Assembly: GCA_023252215.1 (NCBI GenBank)
Contig: JAHEXG010000009.1
Span: 1 to 33,722, forward strand
DNA: 33,722 nt
Origin: Candidatus Altarchaeales archaeon
GTDB taxonomy: Archaea; Altiarchaeota; Altiarchaeia; IMC4; QMZM01
Direction: 5' to 3'
Positions 1 to 8,017 of this stretch are shown in pieces. The position numbers and the translations under genes are program-made. Positions within the stretch are counted from its first letter, which is position 1; each line of letters starts with the position of its first letter. The notes under the pieces were generated by a model. It ran no database searches, had not been told where the DNA came from, and worked only from the letters and a program-made list of their open reading frames with translations.

Positions 1-346
1 AAGGATTTCTCCAAGAGACCGAGAAGCATATCCAGTAAAACAAGGATTGAAACTGTCCCAGTGAGGGACATGCGGGCTTCACCTGCAAAGACCGAGAAGC
101 ATATCCAGTAAAACAAGGATTGAAACATAAAGAAGACCAGAAGAAACCAGTAGATGAGCAGGGACCGAGAAGCATATCCAGTAAAACAAGGATTGAAACT
201 CCTCTGAAACATTCTTATACGTGTAGACAATGCTATGACCGAGAAGCATATCCAGTAAAACAAGGATTGAAACTCTGTTTTAGCGGGGTCTTGTCGACGC
301 CGCTCATGTGACCGAGAAGCATATCCAGTAAAACAAGGATTGAATT
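1..346 (+). CRISPR. CRISPR array, leader-distal end, truncated by the left window edge
   Basis: 37-bp repeat GACCGAGAAGCATATCCAGTAAAACAAGGATTGAAAC at 17-53, 90-126, 163-199, 237-273 and 310-346 (last copy ends ATT instead of AAC). Spacers of 36, 36, 37 and 36 bp, plus a partial spacer at 1-16. The ATTGAAAC 3' end and degenerate last copy indicate + orientation with the leader to the left of the window. Confidence 0.98.
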
Positions 347-443
347 CCATTTTCTCCTTCAGAAAGCTCCAGTATAATAACGTATTTATAGTAGGTCTTA
401 GCATATAGTTAGATAACCTGGAGGGCCTTTTTAGGGCGTTTAT

Positions 444-806
444 ATGGCTGAGACTGTTTTCAAAGGGCGCGGAACTCTTATCTCAGGGGTATGTCCATGC
501 TGTCCTGAGGTGGTCAGCGTTTTTCTACGGGAGAACGAACCATACAGGAACAGCAGATGCAATTACTGCGGGGCAATGATACACGGCGACGGCATATCGG
601 GGATCGTCCGGGAGGGTCATTATGTCAGTCTTTTTTCTCCTATTGGGGGGAAGGTTTCTTTAAAAGGGTGCGCCGTCTGCCCGCCGGAGATAGCCGAATA
701 TGACAAAAAACGGCAGGAAGAGCTGCTGGAGATCAACAGCAGGCATATGCTTTTTGAGATCCCTCATCGCATATTGAGGATGACTAAGAGGGATTTGAAT
801 TGCTGA
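444..806 (+). CDS. small zinc-ribbon protein (ZnR-A), uncharacterised, with ~55-aa C-terminal extension
   Basis: ORF with CPCCPE...CNYCGA; N-terminal ~60 aa strongly similar to the product of 3213-3410. Confidence 0.8.
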   Translation: MAETVFKGRGTLISGVCPCCPEVVSVFLRENEPYRNSRCNYCGAMIHGDGISGIVREGHYVSLFSPIGGKVSLKGCAVCPPEIAEYDKKRQEELLEINSRHMLFEIPHRILRMTKRDLNC

Positions 807-807
807 T

Positions 808-1260
808 ATGGAAGTGATGGACCACGAAAAATACATGTTAGAAGCGATCAGGGAGGCAAGGAAAGGCCTCTCTGAGGGGGGCATACCCATAGGCGCGGTT
901 TTGGTAAAAGGCGGGAAGATCATTGGCCGGGGCCATAACTGCAGGGTGCAGGAGTCGTCTGCCGTATTGCATGCTGAGATGGATTGTTTGGAGGATGCCG
1001 GGAGGCTTGCTGCAAAAGATTATGCTGGTTGCACACTGTATTCCACTCTCTCTCCCTGCGACATGTGCAGCGGCGCAGTGCTTTTGTATAAGATACCGGT
1101 AGTCGTGATCGGGGAGAACAAGTCGTTCAAGGGTCCTGAGGCGTATCTTAGGAGGAGGGGGGTTAAACTGGTGAACTTGGACAGCGCGGAATGCAGAAAG
1201 CTCATGGCCGGTTACATAAAAGAGAAGCCTGCGCTTTGGAACGAGGACGTCGGTGAATGA
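808..1260 (+). CDS. cytosine deaminase-like (yeast FCY1-like) zinc deaminase
   Basis: HAEMD and PCDMCSG motifs; GGIPIGAVLV, TLYSTLSPCDMC and C-terminal ALWNEDVGE resemble fungal/archaeal cytosine deaminases. Starts 1 nt after the ZnR-A stop. Confidence 0.85.
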   Translation: MEVMDHEKYMLEAIREARKGLSEGGIPIGAVLVKGGKIIGRGHNCRVQESSAVLHAEMDCLEDAGRLAAKDYAGCTLYSTLSPCDMCSGAVLLYKIPVVVIGENKSFKGPEAYLRRRGVKLVNLDSAECRKLMAGYIKEKPALWNEDVGE

Positions 1261-1433
1261 AAAATAGTTTTTTAGTACCTAACTTTTCTTCCACATGCCT
1301 TCGGCAAACAATCACCCGGCAAATGTCAGTTCTATCTTCAGGTTTCGGCACCGTTAAATGTCTTTCAAGTCCTTGATTCGTTTTTTTGTTATTTGTGTTC
1401 ATTTAAATGAATCTTTTCAAATGAGAGTATATA

Positions 1434-1506
1434 ATTACACTTTCAGTAATCTGATATTTAAATTACAAATACAGTAATTATATGGTATAGTTACAATTAT
1501 TGTAAC
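1434..1506. promoter_or_regulatory. three regularly spaced (A/G)TTAC-N7-GTAA(T/C) palindromes in the AbiE promoter
   Basis: ATTACactttcaGTAAT 1434-1450; ATTACaaatacaGTAAT 1462-1478; GTTACaattattGTAAC 1490-1506; exactly 28 bp between successive sites; TATATAAT-like box at ~1427-1435 overlaps site 1. Confidence 0.75.
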
Positions 1507-1517
1507 TTAATGGGAAC

Positions 1518-2234
1518 ATGAAAACAATCAATCGATATCTCCGCCTCTTTCTAATGAGAGGAGAGAAGGAGTTTGGCTATAGAGACCTGATGGACGTTTT
1601 CAAGGTCTCGGCGAACAACGCCAAGGTCATAGTTTCAAGGATGTCTGCGGCGGGCATGGCCAGAAGAGTAGGCAGGGACCGCTACGCATTATTGGATCCC
1701 TTTGGTTACATGATCCGTTCCGCCTATGGGAGGAACGTAATGAAGTACATGGAAGAGGTCTACGGCAAGGGTTATTATTTTACGGGGCCGAGCGCTCTTT
1801 CATTTTACGGACTTGTCTCAAGCGGGGAATACTACGTTTCCGTGGAAGATGCAACGGCAGTGGAAACATACGTTAAAGCAGCGCAAGTTAATGTCTTTGC
1901 ACTAAAGAGGCCGATAGAAGAAAAGAATTATAATAGGGAGGTTTTTGAGGGACTGGAGGCAAACGTCGCCCTGTCCGAGGTATCTTTGGCCGAGACATTG
2001 CTCCTGGGGCAGGATATTATCCAGTTCTATGGGATACCTGCGGTAGGGAGCTATCTGGAGAGGGGATATGACGTAAAAAAGCTTGTCCGTGCCGCAGGAG
2101 ACGCAGGTGTAAAGGATTACATGGACAAAATCCTTAAGGTCTACAAGAACAGAGGTTATAAAGTATCGTTTGTACCAAAAAGTTCGCCTGACAAAAAGGA
2201 GGAAGAATTCATCTCCGGAGGGATAAATGTATAG
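1518..2234 (+). CDS. AbiEi-like antitoxin / transcriptional regulator (N-terminal wHTH)
   Basis: 238-aa ORF with N-terminal winged-helix-like region; overlaps the downstream nucleotidyltransferase ORF by 8 nt; palindromes immediately upstream. Confidence 0.75.
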   Translation: MKTINRYLRLFLMRGEKEFGYRDLMDVFKVSANNAKVIVSRMSAAGMARRVGRDRYALLDPFGYMIRSAYGRNVMKYMEEVYGKGYYFTGPSALSFYGLVSSGEYYVSVEDATAVETYVKAAQVNVFALKRPIEEKNYNREVFEGLEANVALSEVSLAETLLLGQDIIQFYGIPAVGSYLERGYDVKKLVRAAGDAGVKDYMDKILKVYKNRGYKVSFVPKSSPDKKEEEFISGGINV

Positions 2235-3075
2235 GCTTGCGGAAAAGATATCTGAGGAATGGATCGAAGAGGCTGCTGAGAAGACGGGTTATCCAAAACT
2301 ACAAGCAGAGTTCCTCGCGCATATGATGGACGCCGCCCAGTCCCTTTCCGCAATAGACCTTGTCCTAAAAGGGGGAACCGCCGTCCAGCAGGCAGTAAAA
2401 GAGCCTTACAGGCGGATCTCGATTGACCTGGACTACGACCTTGGCACAGAGATGTCCATTGAATCAGTTAAATCCCTGATGGATAAGCCGGCATACAAAG
2501 GAGGCGTTTACAATAGGTTCACGGGCACTCTCACATATTATCGGGCAGCACCGACGCATTACAAATCCGAGAAAAGGATCTTGGGAGAAAAGATCAACGC
2601 ACACCTGATAAAGATACAGATAAATACTCGGATAGTATCAAGAGAATATGATCAGGCTGTCTTCAACATGCTTCCGGGCATACTTGACGAATACGCCTTC
2701 AGGCAAAAGATGCTGTCCGTTGAGAGGCTTCTTGCAAACAAGATAGTGGTTTCAGCATGGTCTGAGAAGGTTAAAGTAGGTAGGGCGAGATACAAAGACC
2801 TTTATGACGTCGTCTCCTTAGTCAATTACCCTAAGAGGAAGCCGGACTATGAAAGAGTATCTGAAGAAGTCAGAAGAGACCTTCGCAGGCGGGGAAGCAA
2901 GTTATCAGTGAAGGAAGTCGTTTCCTCGTGCGCCGCCAACATTACACAACTAGAAGAGGATAATGCATTAGGATTCTATTCGTCCTACAAAGTCTCGGAA
3001 GAGGTATCAAAAAACATCCGGGACCTCGCCGAGACGACTATCAAAGCTTTGGAATCCCTCGGAATAGAAGAATAG
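2227..3075 (+). CDS. AbiEii/AbiGii-family nucleotidyltransferase toxin
   Basis: LVLKGGTAVQQ...RISIDLDYDL nucleotidyltransferase signature, RLLANKI...RYKDLYDV motif; strong RBS (ctccggaggg) before ATG. Confidence 0.85.
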   Translation: MYRLAEKISEEWIEEAAEKTGYPKLQAEFLAHMMDAAQSLSAIDLVLKGGTAVQQAVKEPYRRISIDLDYDLGTEMSIESVKSLMDKPAYKGGVYNRFTGTLTYYRAAPTHYKSEKRILGEKINAHLIKIQINTRIVSREYDQAVFNMLPGILDEYAFRQKMLSVERLLANKIVVSAWSEKVKVGRARYKDLYDVVSLVNYPKRKPDYERVSEEVRRDLRRRGSKLSVKEVVSSCAANITQLEEDNALGFYSSYKVSEEVSKNIRDLAETTIKALESLGIEE

Positions 3076-3088
3076 TCGAGGTGATAAT

Positions 3089-3108
3089 AGTTGTAGTATA
3101 CTACAACT
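3089..3108. repeat. 20-bp perfect palindrome AGTTGTAGTATACTACAACT
   Basis: Read directly; 13 bp after the AbiEii stop codon. Confidence 0.9.
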
Positions 3109-3212
3109 GGATCGAAAGGCGCATCCAATAAAATCTGCCTTGTTTTGCGTATTTATATTCGCTGTGTCCCATTTTTAATCTATTGTTTTTTTGGGGGAGG
3201 ATTTGGTACCGG

Positions 3213-3410
3213 ATGGCTAAGGTCGTTTTCGAAGGGGTCGGCTCGCTTATTACAGGTACGTGTCCCAGATGCCCTGAGAGGATCACAGTTCTCGTTAAGG
3301 AAGGGGAGAATCACAAGAACGGTAAGTGCATATACTGCGGCGCGCAAATACACGGGGACGCCATTTCCGAGATCATCAGGGAAGGCCATTATGAGGAGGT
3401 TGAGAATTAG
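3213..3410 (+). CDS. small zinc-ribbon protein (ZnR-B), paralogue of ZnR-A
   Basis: MAKVVFEGVGSLITGTCPRCPE...CIYCGAQIHGDAISEIIREGHY vs MAETVFKGRGTLISGVCPCCPE...CNYCGAMIHGDGISGIVREGHY. ATG at 3213 preferred over the upstream start of the 3183 ORF. Confidence 0.8.
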   Translation: MAKVVFEGVGSLITGTCPRCPERITVLVKEGENHKNGKCIYCGAQIHGDAISEIIREGHYEEVEN

Positions 3411-3413
3411 AGG

Positions 3414-3794
3414 ATGGATGGGAACGTTTTTACTATGGGGCTTCTTGCGCATCACGAGGGTCTAAGGGATAAACGGCTTTTTGAGCTTTTGGTTGACAGC
3501 ATAGTCGAGGATGAGGAGTTGTGCGAGGCCCATATGCATGTCAACGGCGACGAGGAGTTCCGGCTGGAATTGGAGGAGAACCTGGAGGAGGATGTGCGCA
3601 GCATACGCGTATCGGTTTATAGGCTGCTTAGCGAGGAACGCGTGCATTCTTCAGTTCATGCGGAGATGGATTACGAGCAAAGGGGTGGAGCGTATTATTT
3701 TGCAGAGGACGCTTCCCGGAAGATGACATTAGCAGACGTGTATTCCGAGATCATGGGCCTAGTCCGCAGGGTCGGGAAGGTCGAACTGGGATAG
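3414..3794 (+). CDS. acidic hypothetical protein
   Basis: 126-aa ORF starting 3 nt after the ZnR-B stop. Confidence 0.65.
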   Translation: MDGNVFTMGLLAHHEGLRDKRLFELLVDSIVEDEELCEAHMHVNGDEEFRLELEENLEEDVRSIRVSVYRLLSEERVHSSVHAEMDYEQRGGAYYFAEDASRKMTLADVYSEIMGLVRRVGKVELG

Positions 3795-3896
3795 GTTTTT
3801 TTAGTTTCTTATTTATATTTTCTAAACTAGAGGATATAATAGACATATTTTTTTTTGCAGGCCTTGCAGCGAATATATGCGTGGAGGGATTATAAT

Positions 3897-4238
3897 ATGG
3901 GTCTTGTGGACACGGCTAAATACATGCATAAAAGCAGCCTTGACTGCGTTCTGGGCATTCTTACAAGCGACGAATTCGCCGAGAAAGGAGAGCACATCGT
4001 CAGGGGCAGGAGCATTTTATCCAGCGTGGTAGGCCCTGCAAAAAAGAGATATCTGAGGACTGACCTGCAGAAGATCGTAGTTGACAGCGTTAGCGCGTTG
4101 CGTATTTGGGGGGATGAGGAGTACATCCGGGAGATGGAGGAAAAATACGCTGTGGACCTTGATGAGAGCATGTTGAGGGTCGTTCTGACCGAGTGCGGGA
4201 AGCAGTCGTTCCAGGAATACGAGAAAAGGGATATATAA
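3897..4238 (+). CDS. hypothetical protein
   Basis: ORF 3855-4238; ATG at 3897 (MGLVDTAKYMHK) is preceded by ggaggg and is the more likely start. Confidence 0.6.
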   Translation: MGLVDTAKYMHKSSLDCVLGILTSDEFAEKGEHIVRGRSILSSVVGPAKKRYLRTDLQKIVVDSVSALRIWGDEEYIREMEEKYAVDLDESMLRVVLTECGKQSFQEYEKRDI

Positions 4239-4320
4239 ACTCAGAGCTCATAAGCGTCATCATATGTCCCCGCGGGAATCAGTTATGCTTTTTCTCATCA
4301 CTGTTTTTTTTTGTTTTTTC

Positions 4321-5577
4321 TTATAGGAGGTCTTTTGGTATCTTCTGGTATTTGTATTGGTCTTCCAGTTTTTCCCTTTCCCGTATCAGCTCGTATTTTC
4401 CGTTTGACCTGATCAATACTTCCGCCGGCAGGAGTCTTGCGTTGTATCTGCTGGCCATTGAGTAGCCGTATGCGCCGGCGTCCATTAATGCCAGTATGTC
4501 TCCTGGCATGGTTTTGGGCATGAGGCGGTCTTTTGCGAAGAGGTCTCCTGATTCGCAGATGTTGCCTGCTATGTCGTATTTTTCGGTCTTTTCTTCTTTT
4601 TCGCGGCCTATGTTTTCTATCCTGTGGTAGGCGTCGTACATTGCCGGGCGTATGAGGGTGTTGAATCCTGCGTCTGTGTTTATGAATTTCTTGTAGGGGG
4701 TCTCTTTTACAGTCTGCACTGTTGTGAGCAGCATGCCGGTATTTGCTACGAGGTATCTTCCGGGTTCCAGCCACAGCGCGGGCTCATAGTTAAGCTGCTT
4801 GTTCCATTTTTCCACGACCGGGACGATCGCAGATGCCAGGTCGTCTGGTTTTATGATTTTTTCTTCCTGGTAGGGTATGCCCAGTCCTCCGCCGAGGTCT
4901 ATGTATTCCAGTTTTAGGTTTAGGTCTTTTTTGAGCCTGAGCGCGAATTCCATGATTTTTTCGCATGCTTCAGTGAATGGGGCTGCTTCTTTTATCTGGG
5001 AGCCTATGTGCGTCTGTACGCCTGTTATTTTTATGTTGTCCAGGCCGTTTGCCGTCTTATAAGCAGTATATGCGGCGTCTCCTTCTATGTGTATTCCGAA
5101 TTTTGATTCTTTTAGGCCGGTCGCTATTTTTGCGTTGGTCTTGGGGTTTACGCCGGGGTTTATGCGGAAGGATATTTTCGCGGTTTTTTTCTTTTCTTCT
5201 GCGGTTTTTTGTATCTTTAAGAGGTCCGGGACCGAGTCTGCGTTTATGACTGCGTCTGCGTCGAGGGCCTGGGCTATTTCTTCTTTTGTCTTGGAATTGT
5301 TGGTGTATATTATGTCCCGTCCGGCGAGGCCTATTTTTTGGGCTGTGAGTAGTTCTCCTCCCGATACTACGTCTGCTCCGGCTCCTTCTTTTTTGAGTAT
5401 CGCGCATAGTGCGAGGCTTGCGTTGGCTTTGTAGGCGTATAATATTTTGACTTTGGAGTATCTTTTGCTGAATGCGGAATAAAAGGTCCTGTAGTTTTTT
5501 ATCAGCAGTTCTTCGCTGTAGACGTATACCGGGGTTCCATGCTCTTCTGCTATCTTTTTGAGTTGGGATGAGTCCAT
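4321..5577 (-). CDS. lysA: diaminopimelate decarboxylase
   Basis: PLP-barrel decarboxylase: YAYKANA, GAGADVVSGGEL, HIGSQI, DLGGGLGIPY, EPGRYLVANTG, CESGDLFAKDR. Confidence 0.95.
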   Translation of the reverse strand: MDSSQLKKIAEEHGTPVYVYSEELLIKNYRTFYSAFSKRYSKVKILYAYKANASLALCAILKKEGAGADVVSGGELLTAQKIGLAGRDIIYTNNSKTKEEIAQALDADAVINADSVPDLLKIQKTAEEKKKTAKISFRINPGVNPKTNAKIATGLKESKFGIHIEGDAAYTAYKTANGLDNIKITGVQTHIGSQIKEAAPFTEACEKIMEFALRLKKDLNLKLEYIDLGGGLGIPYQEEKIIKPDDLASAIVPVVEKWNKQLNYEPALWLEPGRYLVANTGMLLTTVQTVKETPYKKFINTDAGFNTLIRPAMYDAYHRIENIGREKEEKTEKYDIAGNICESGDLFAKDRLMPKTMPGDILALMDAGAYGYSMASRYNARLLPAEVLIRSNGKYELIREREKLEDQYKYQKIPKDLL

Positions 5578-5707
5578 TTTATGAGGTGAATCCTTTTTTT
5601 TGCGCGTTTTTTATCTATTATTATTTGGCGGCTATATATCGCTCTTGGAGTGCATGTTTTTATAGTCCGGGGATAAATAAGATTAATGCCTTGATAGTTG
5701 TTTTATA

Positions 5708-5935
5708 ATGACAGAAAACGTAGAAGTCCTCCTGGAAGAATTGAGAAGAAGGAATGCCGAGAAGAGGAGGCAGGCTCTCTTGAAGGATCTGGCCGGAGCG
5801 GATGGGACAGACGGAGCCGGATCCGTAATAGGAGATAACAAGGGCAGTACGGGCAAAGAGACTGTGAAAGTGGTCGTGGCCCGGGGCCATAATGACTTGC
5901 ACGAGGTTGCTTCAAGGATAAAGGGGAAAAAATGA
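5708..5935 (+). CDS. small charged hypothetical protein
   Basis: 75-aa ORF; ATGA overlap (5932-5935) with the DUF835 protein gene. Confidence 0.6.
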   Translation: MTENVEVLLEELRRRNAEKRRQALLKDLAGADGTDGAGSVIGDNKGSTGKETVKVVVARGHNDLHEVASRIKGKK

Positions 5936-6828
5936 CGGGCATAGCTATCGCTTCTCTGATTACTCCGCAGGGTATGCATTATGAGTTGAGCGATGAATTG
6001 GTTCTTGGAATCGATCTATTGGCTGTCGTTATTTCTGTTTTGGCTTTGGTTTACTGGGTCAAGCTTTATCGCAAGCTTTATAAGTCCGACCGGCGGGAAA
6101 CCCAGGGATGGGCGTGGTTGTCTGCTGCGGTGCTGGGCATATTGTTCTTTAACATTTCCAGCATCTATATGTTGTTTTTGAATGAGCCGGTCTACGAGCT
6201 TATAAACATCGTCGGAAGGACCCTTATAGCAGTATCGATGACCGTAGGCGCGTATCTGCTTTATTCTCCCATGAAAAAGGGAGCGCTCTATAGGTTCGTC
6301 TCTGTGACCCCGGTCGCTGAAAAAGAGGGAGAGAAGACCAGCATCATGGAGAACGTTAGGAAGGGCCACAGTTATCTTGTGGAGGAGGAAAAGCCCAAAA
6401 AGGCTATCGGGGTCTTCGTGGACCTTGTTACTCACGGGTCGCAGGGCTTGTACATAACTCGCAGGTATCCGAAGGAGGTAAGAGAAGACTATAACTTGAA
6501 GGTTACGCCCATAATCTGGCTCAATCATGAGAAGACGGGAGAAGAGCATATTAATCCCACGGACATATCGGAGCTGTCGCATACCATTAAGGAATTCATC
6601 AAGAAGACCGGCGACGGCGTAGTGCTCATCGACGGCCTGGAGTACCTGATAACCCAGAACGAATACAAGGACATACTCAAATTCGTACAGTCCCTCAACG
6701 ACAGCATCGTAGTCAGCAGCTCCCGTCTCATAATCCCGGTCGACCCTTTCAGCCTGGATGCGCAGCAGTTACATCTCCTGAAAAGGGACCTGGAGGTCCT
6801 GAAAGACGGCAGCGGTAAGGTAGTCTGA
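5932..6828 (+). CDS. membrane protein with C-terminal DUF835-like domain
   Basis: Three or more N-terminal TM helices, then SYLVEEE..GLYITRRYPKEVR..IIWLNHE..GVVLIDGLEYLITQNEY, a pattern of archaeal DUF835. Confidence 0.8.
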   Translation: MTGIAIASLITPQGMHYELSDELVLGIDLLAVVISVLALVYWVKLYRKLYKSDRRETQGWAWLSAAVLGILFFNISSIYMLFLNEPVYELINIVGRTLIAVSMTVGAYLLYSPMKKGALYRFVSVTPVAEKEGEKTSIMENVRKGHSYLVEEEKPKKAIGVFVDLVTHGSQGLYITRRYPKEVREDYNLKVTPIIWLNHEKTGEEHINPTDISELSHTIKEFIKKTGDGVVLIDGLEYLITQNEYKDILKFVQSLNDSIVVSSSRLIIPVDPFSLDAQQLHLLKRDLEVLKDGSGKVV

Positions 6829-6836
6829 TCCTTTTT

Positions 6837-7403
6837 TTGCATGAAATGATCTCATTAGTTTATAGGTCCCGGCTTTATAGAGAACTCTTGGATAAGTATG
6901 TAAAGCCCGGAGACGTGGTGATAGAGATCGGCCCCCATGTGGGAAGCGCAACGAAGCTTTATTTTGGCAGGACGAAGTTGACTGTGGCAGTCGATATAGG
7001 CGTCCAGTCTGAGGCGGCTTTCAGGAAGTTGGGGGAAAATAGTTCTAACTTGTTTTTTTTAAGAGACGATGCCCGCAGCTTTGATGCGGTCAAGGCTGTT
7101 TTGGAGAAGACTCAGAGATGCGACGTTCTTGCCGTGGATTTGGGAGGGGGGCGTTTTGCGGATACGGTGTTCAAGGTATGGGCTGTGTGGTCCGGGGTTT
7201 TTCGTCCACGCGTTTCAGTGGTAAGGAATCGCAGCATCGCGGAATTCGTCCAGAAGGCAAAGGTCGAGGATGCTGCGCTTCTGGGGGAATTCCCTGACGA
7301 CGGCTGGCTGTCTATGTGGGGCAGGACCGTTCCTTCGCGCCTGAAAGAGCAGTTGGATGAATTCTCTTTTTGGGTCGATCCTTCGGGTATAAAAAAGGTT
7401 TGA
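6837..7403 (+). CDS. SAM-dependent methyltransferase-like protein
   Basis: VVIEIGPHVGSATKLYF (motif I), TVAVDIG, DVLAVDLGGG. 6837 is a TTG start; ATG at 6846 is an alternative. Confidence 0.6.
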   Translation: MHEMISLVYRSRLYRELLDKYVKPGDVVIEIGPHVGSATKLYFGRTKLTVAVDIGVQSEAAFRKLGENSSNLFFLRDDARSFDAVKAVLEKTQRCDVLAVDLGGGRFADTVFKVWAVWSGVFRPRVSVVRNRSIAEFVQKAKVEDAALLGEFPDDGWLSMWGRTVPSRLKEQLDEFSFWVDPSGIKKV

Positions 7404-7415
7404 ACCTGGGATATA

Positions 7416-7889
7416 TCATTTGTCTGAGTATATGTCCAGTGTTTCGAGTGTGCCTGTGTGTATGGTGTTCTCGTATTTTACTACGTCGTGTACCGGGTAT
7501 GCAGTGAAGTTCCAGTTCTCAAGTTTTGTCAGGAATTCTTCGAAGCCGACGTTTGCTTTCTTGTTGGGTACTACGACCTTGGAGATGACTTTTCCGTCGA
7601 ATGTCCGGAATACGTTCTGTACTTCGTCGAAGGATGCGAGTTTCGCAGCTATCTTCTTGGATTCGGCTGGCGGCGCGTCTATTATCACGTATCCCATTTG
7701 CAGGCCTAGTTCATGGGGGTGTAGCACTGCTGAGAACTTGTTTATTATCCCTTTTTCCACAAGGCGTTCGGCTCTTGTAAAAACTGTCGTATGCGGGATG
7801 CCCAGCGTCTTTCCAAGCTTTCTGAAGCTTAAGCGCGCATCTTCCTGCAGGTGTTTAATTATTTCCAGATCAAGTTTGTCAATCTTCAT
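7416..7889 (-). CDS. Lrp/AsnC-family transcriptional regulator
   Basis: LDLEIIKHLQEDARLSFRKLGKTLGIPHTTVFTRAERLVEKGII HTH followed by an RAM-like domain. Confidence 0.9.
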   Translation of the reverse strand: MKIDKLDLEIIKHLQEDARLSFRKLGKTLGIPHTTVFTRAERLVEKGIINKFSAVLHPHELGLQMGYVIIDAPPAESKKIAAKLASFDEVQNVFRTFDGKVISKVVVPNKKANVGFEEFLTKLENWNFTAYPVHDVVKYENTIHTGTLETLDIYSDK

Positions 7890-7908
7890 TTTTTCGTTAC
7901 CTCTTAAA

Positions 7909-7928
7909 ATCAGATATTGGTATTTGAT
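7909..7928. promoter_or_regulatory. imperfect palindrome ATCAGATATTGGTATTTGAT upstream of the Lrp gene
   Basis: Arms match at 7 of 8 positions; lies 20 bp upstream of the lrp ATG in the divergent promoter region. Confidence 0.4.
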
Positions 7929-8017
7929 TAAGCAATTCCGATTTTTTGATATTTTCTGTATTGATTTAATTATTATTGTCTGTATTTAAATATATTTTTA
8001 TAGAATTCTCAAAGAAG

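Noticed and set aside
120-311. 63-aa + strand ORF in the ORF track
   Set aside because: It runs through CRISPR repeats and spacers; not a gene.
1-4240. cas genes associated with the array
   Set aside because: None of the ORFs between the array and lysA carries recognisable Cas motifs; any cas locus must lie outside the window.
4298-5434. Long overlapping ORFs antisense to or out of frame with lysA (158, 116, 115 aa etc.)
   Set aside because: Low-complexity Arg/Pro-rich translations shadowing a clear lysA; no independent signal.
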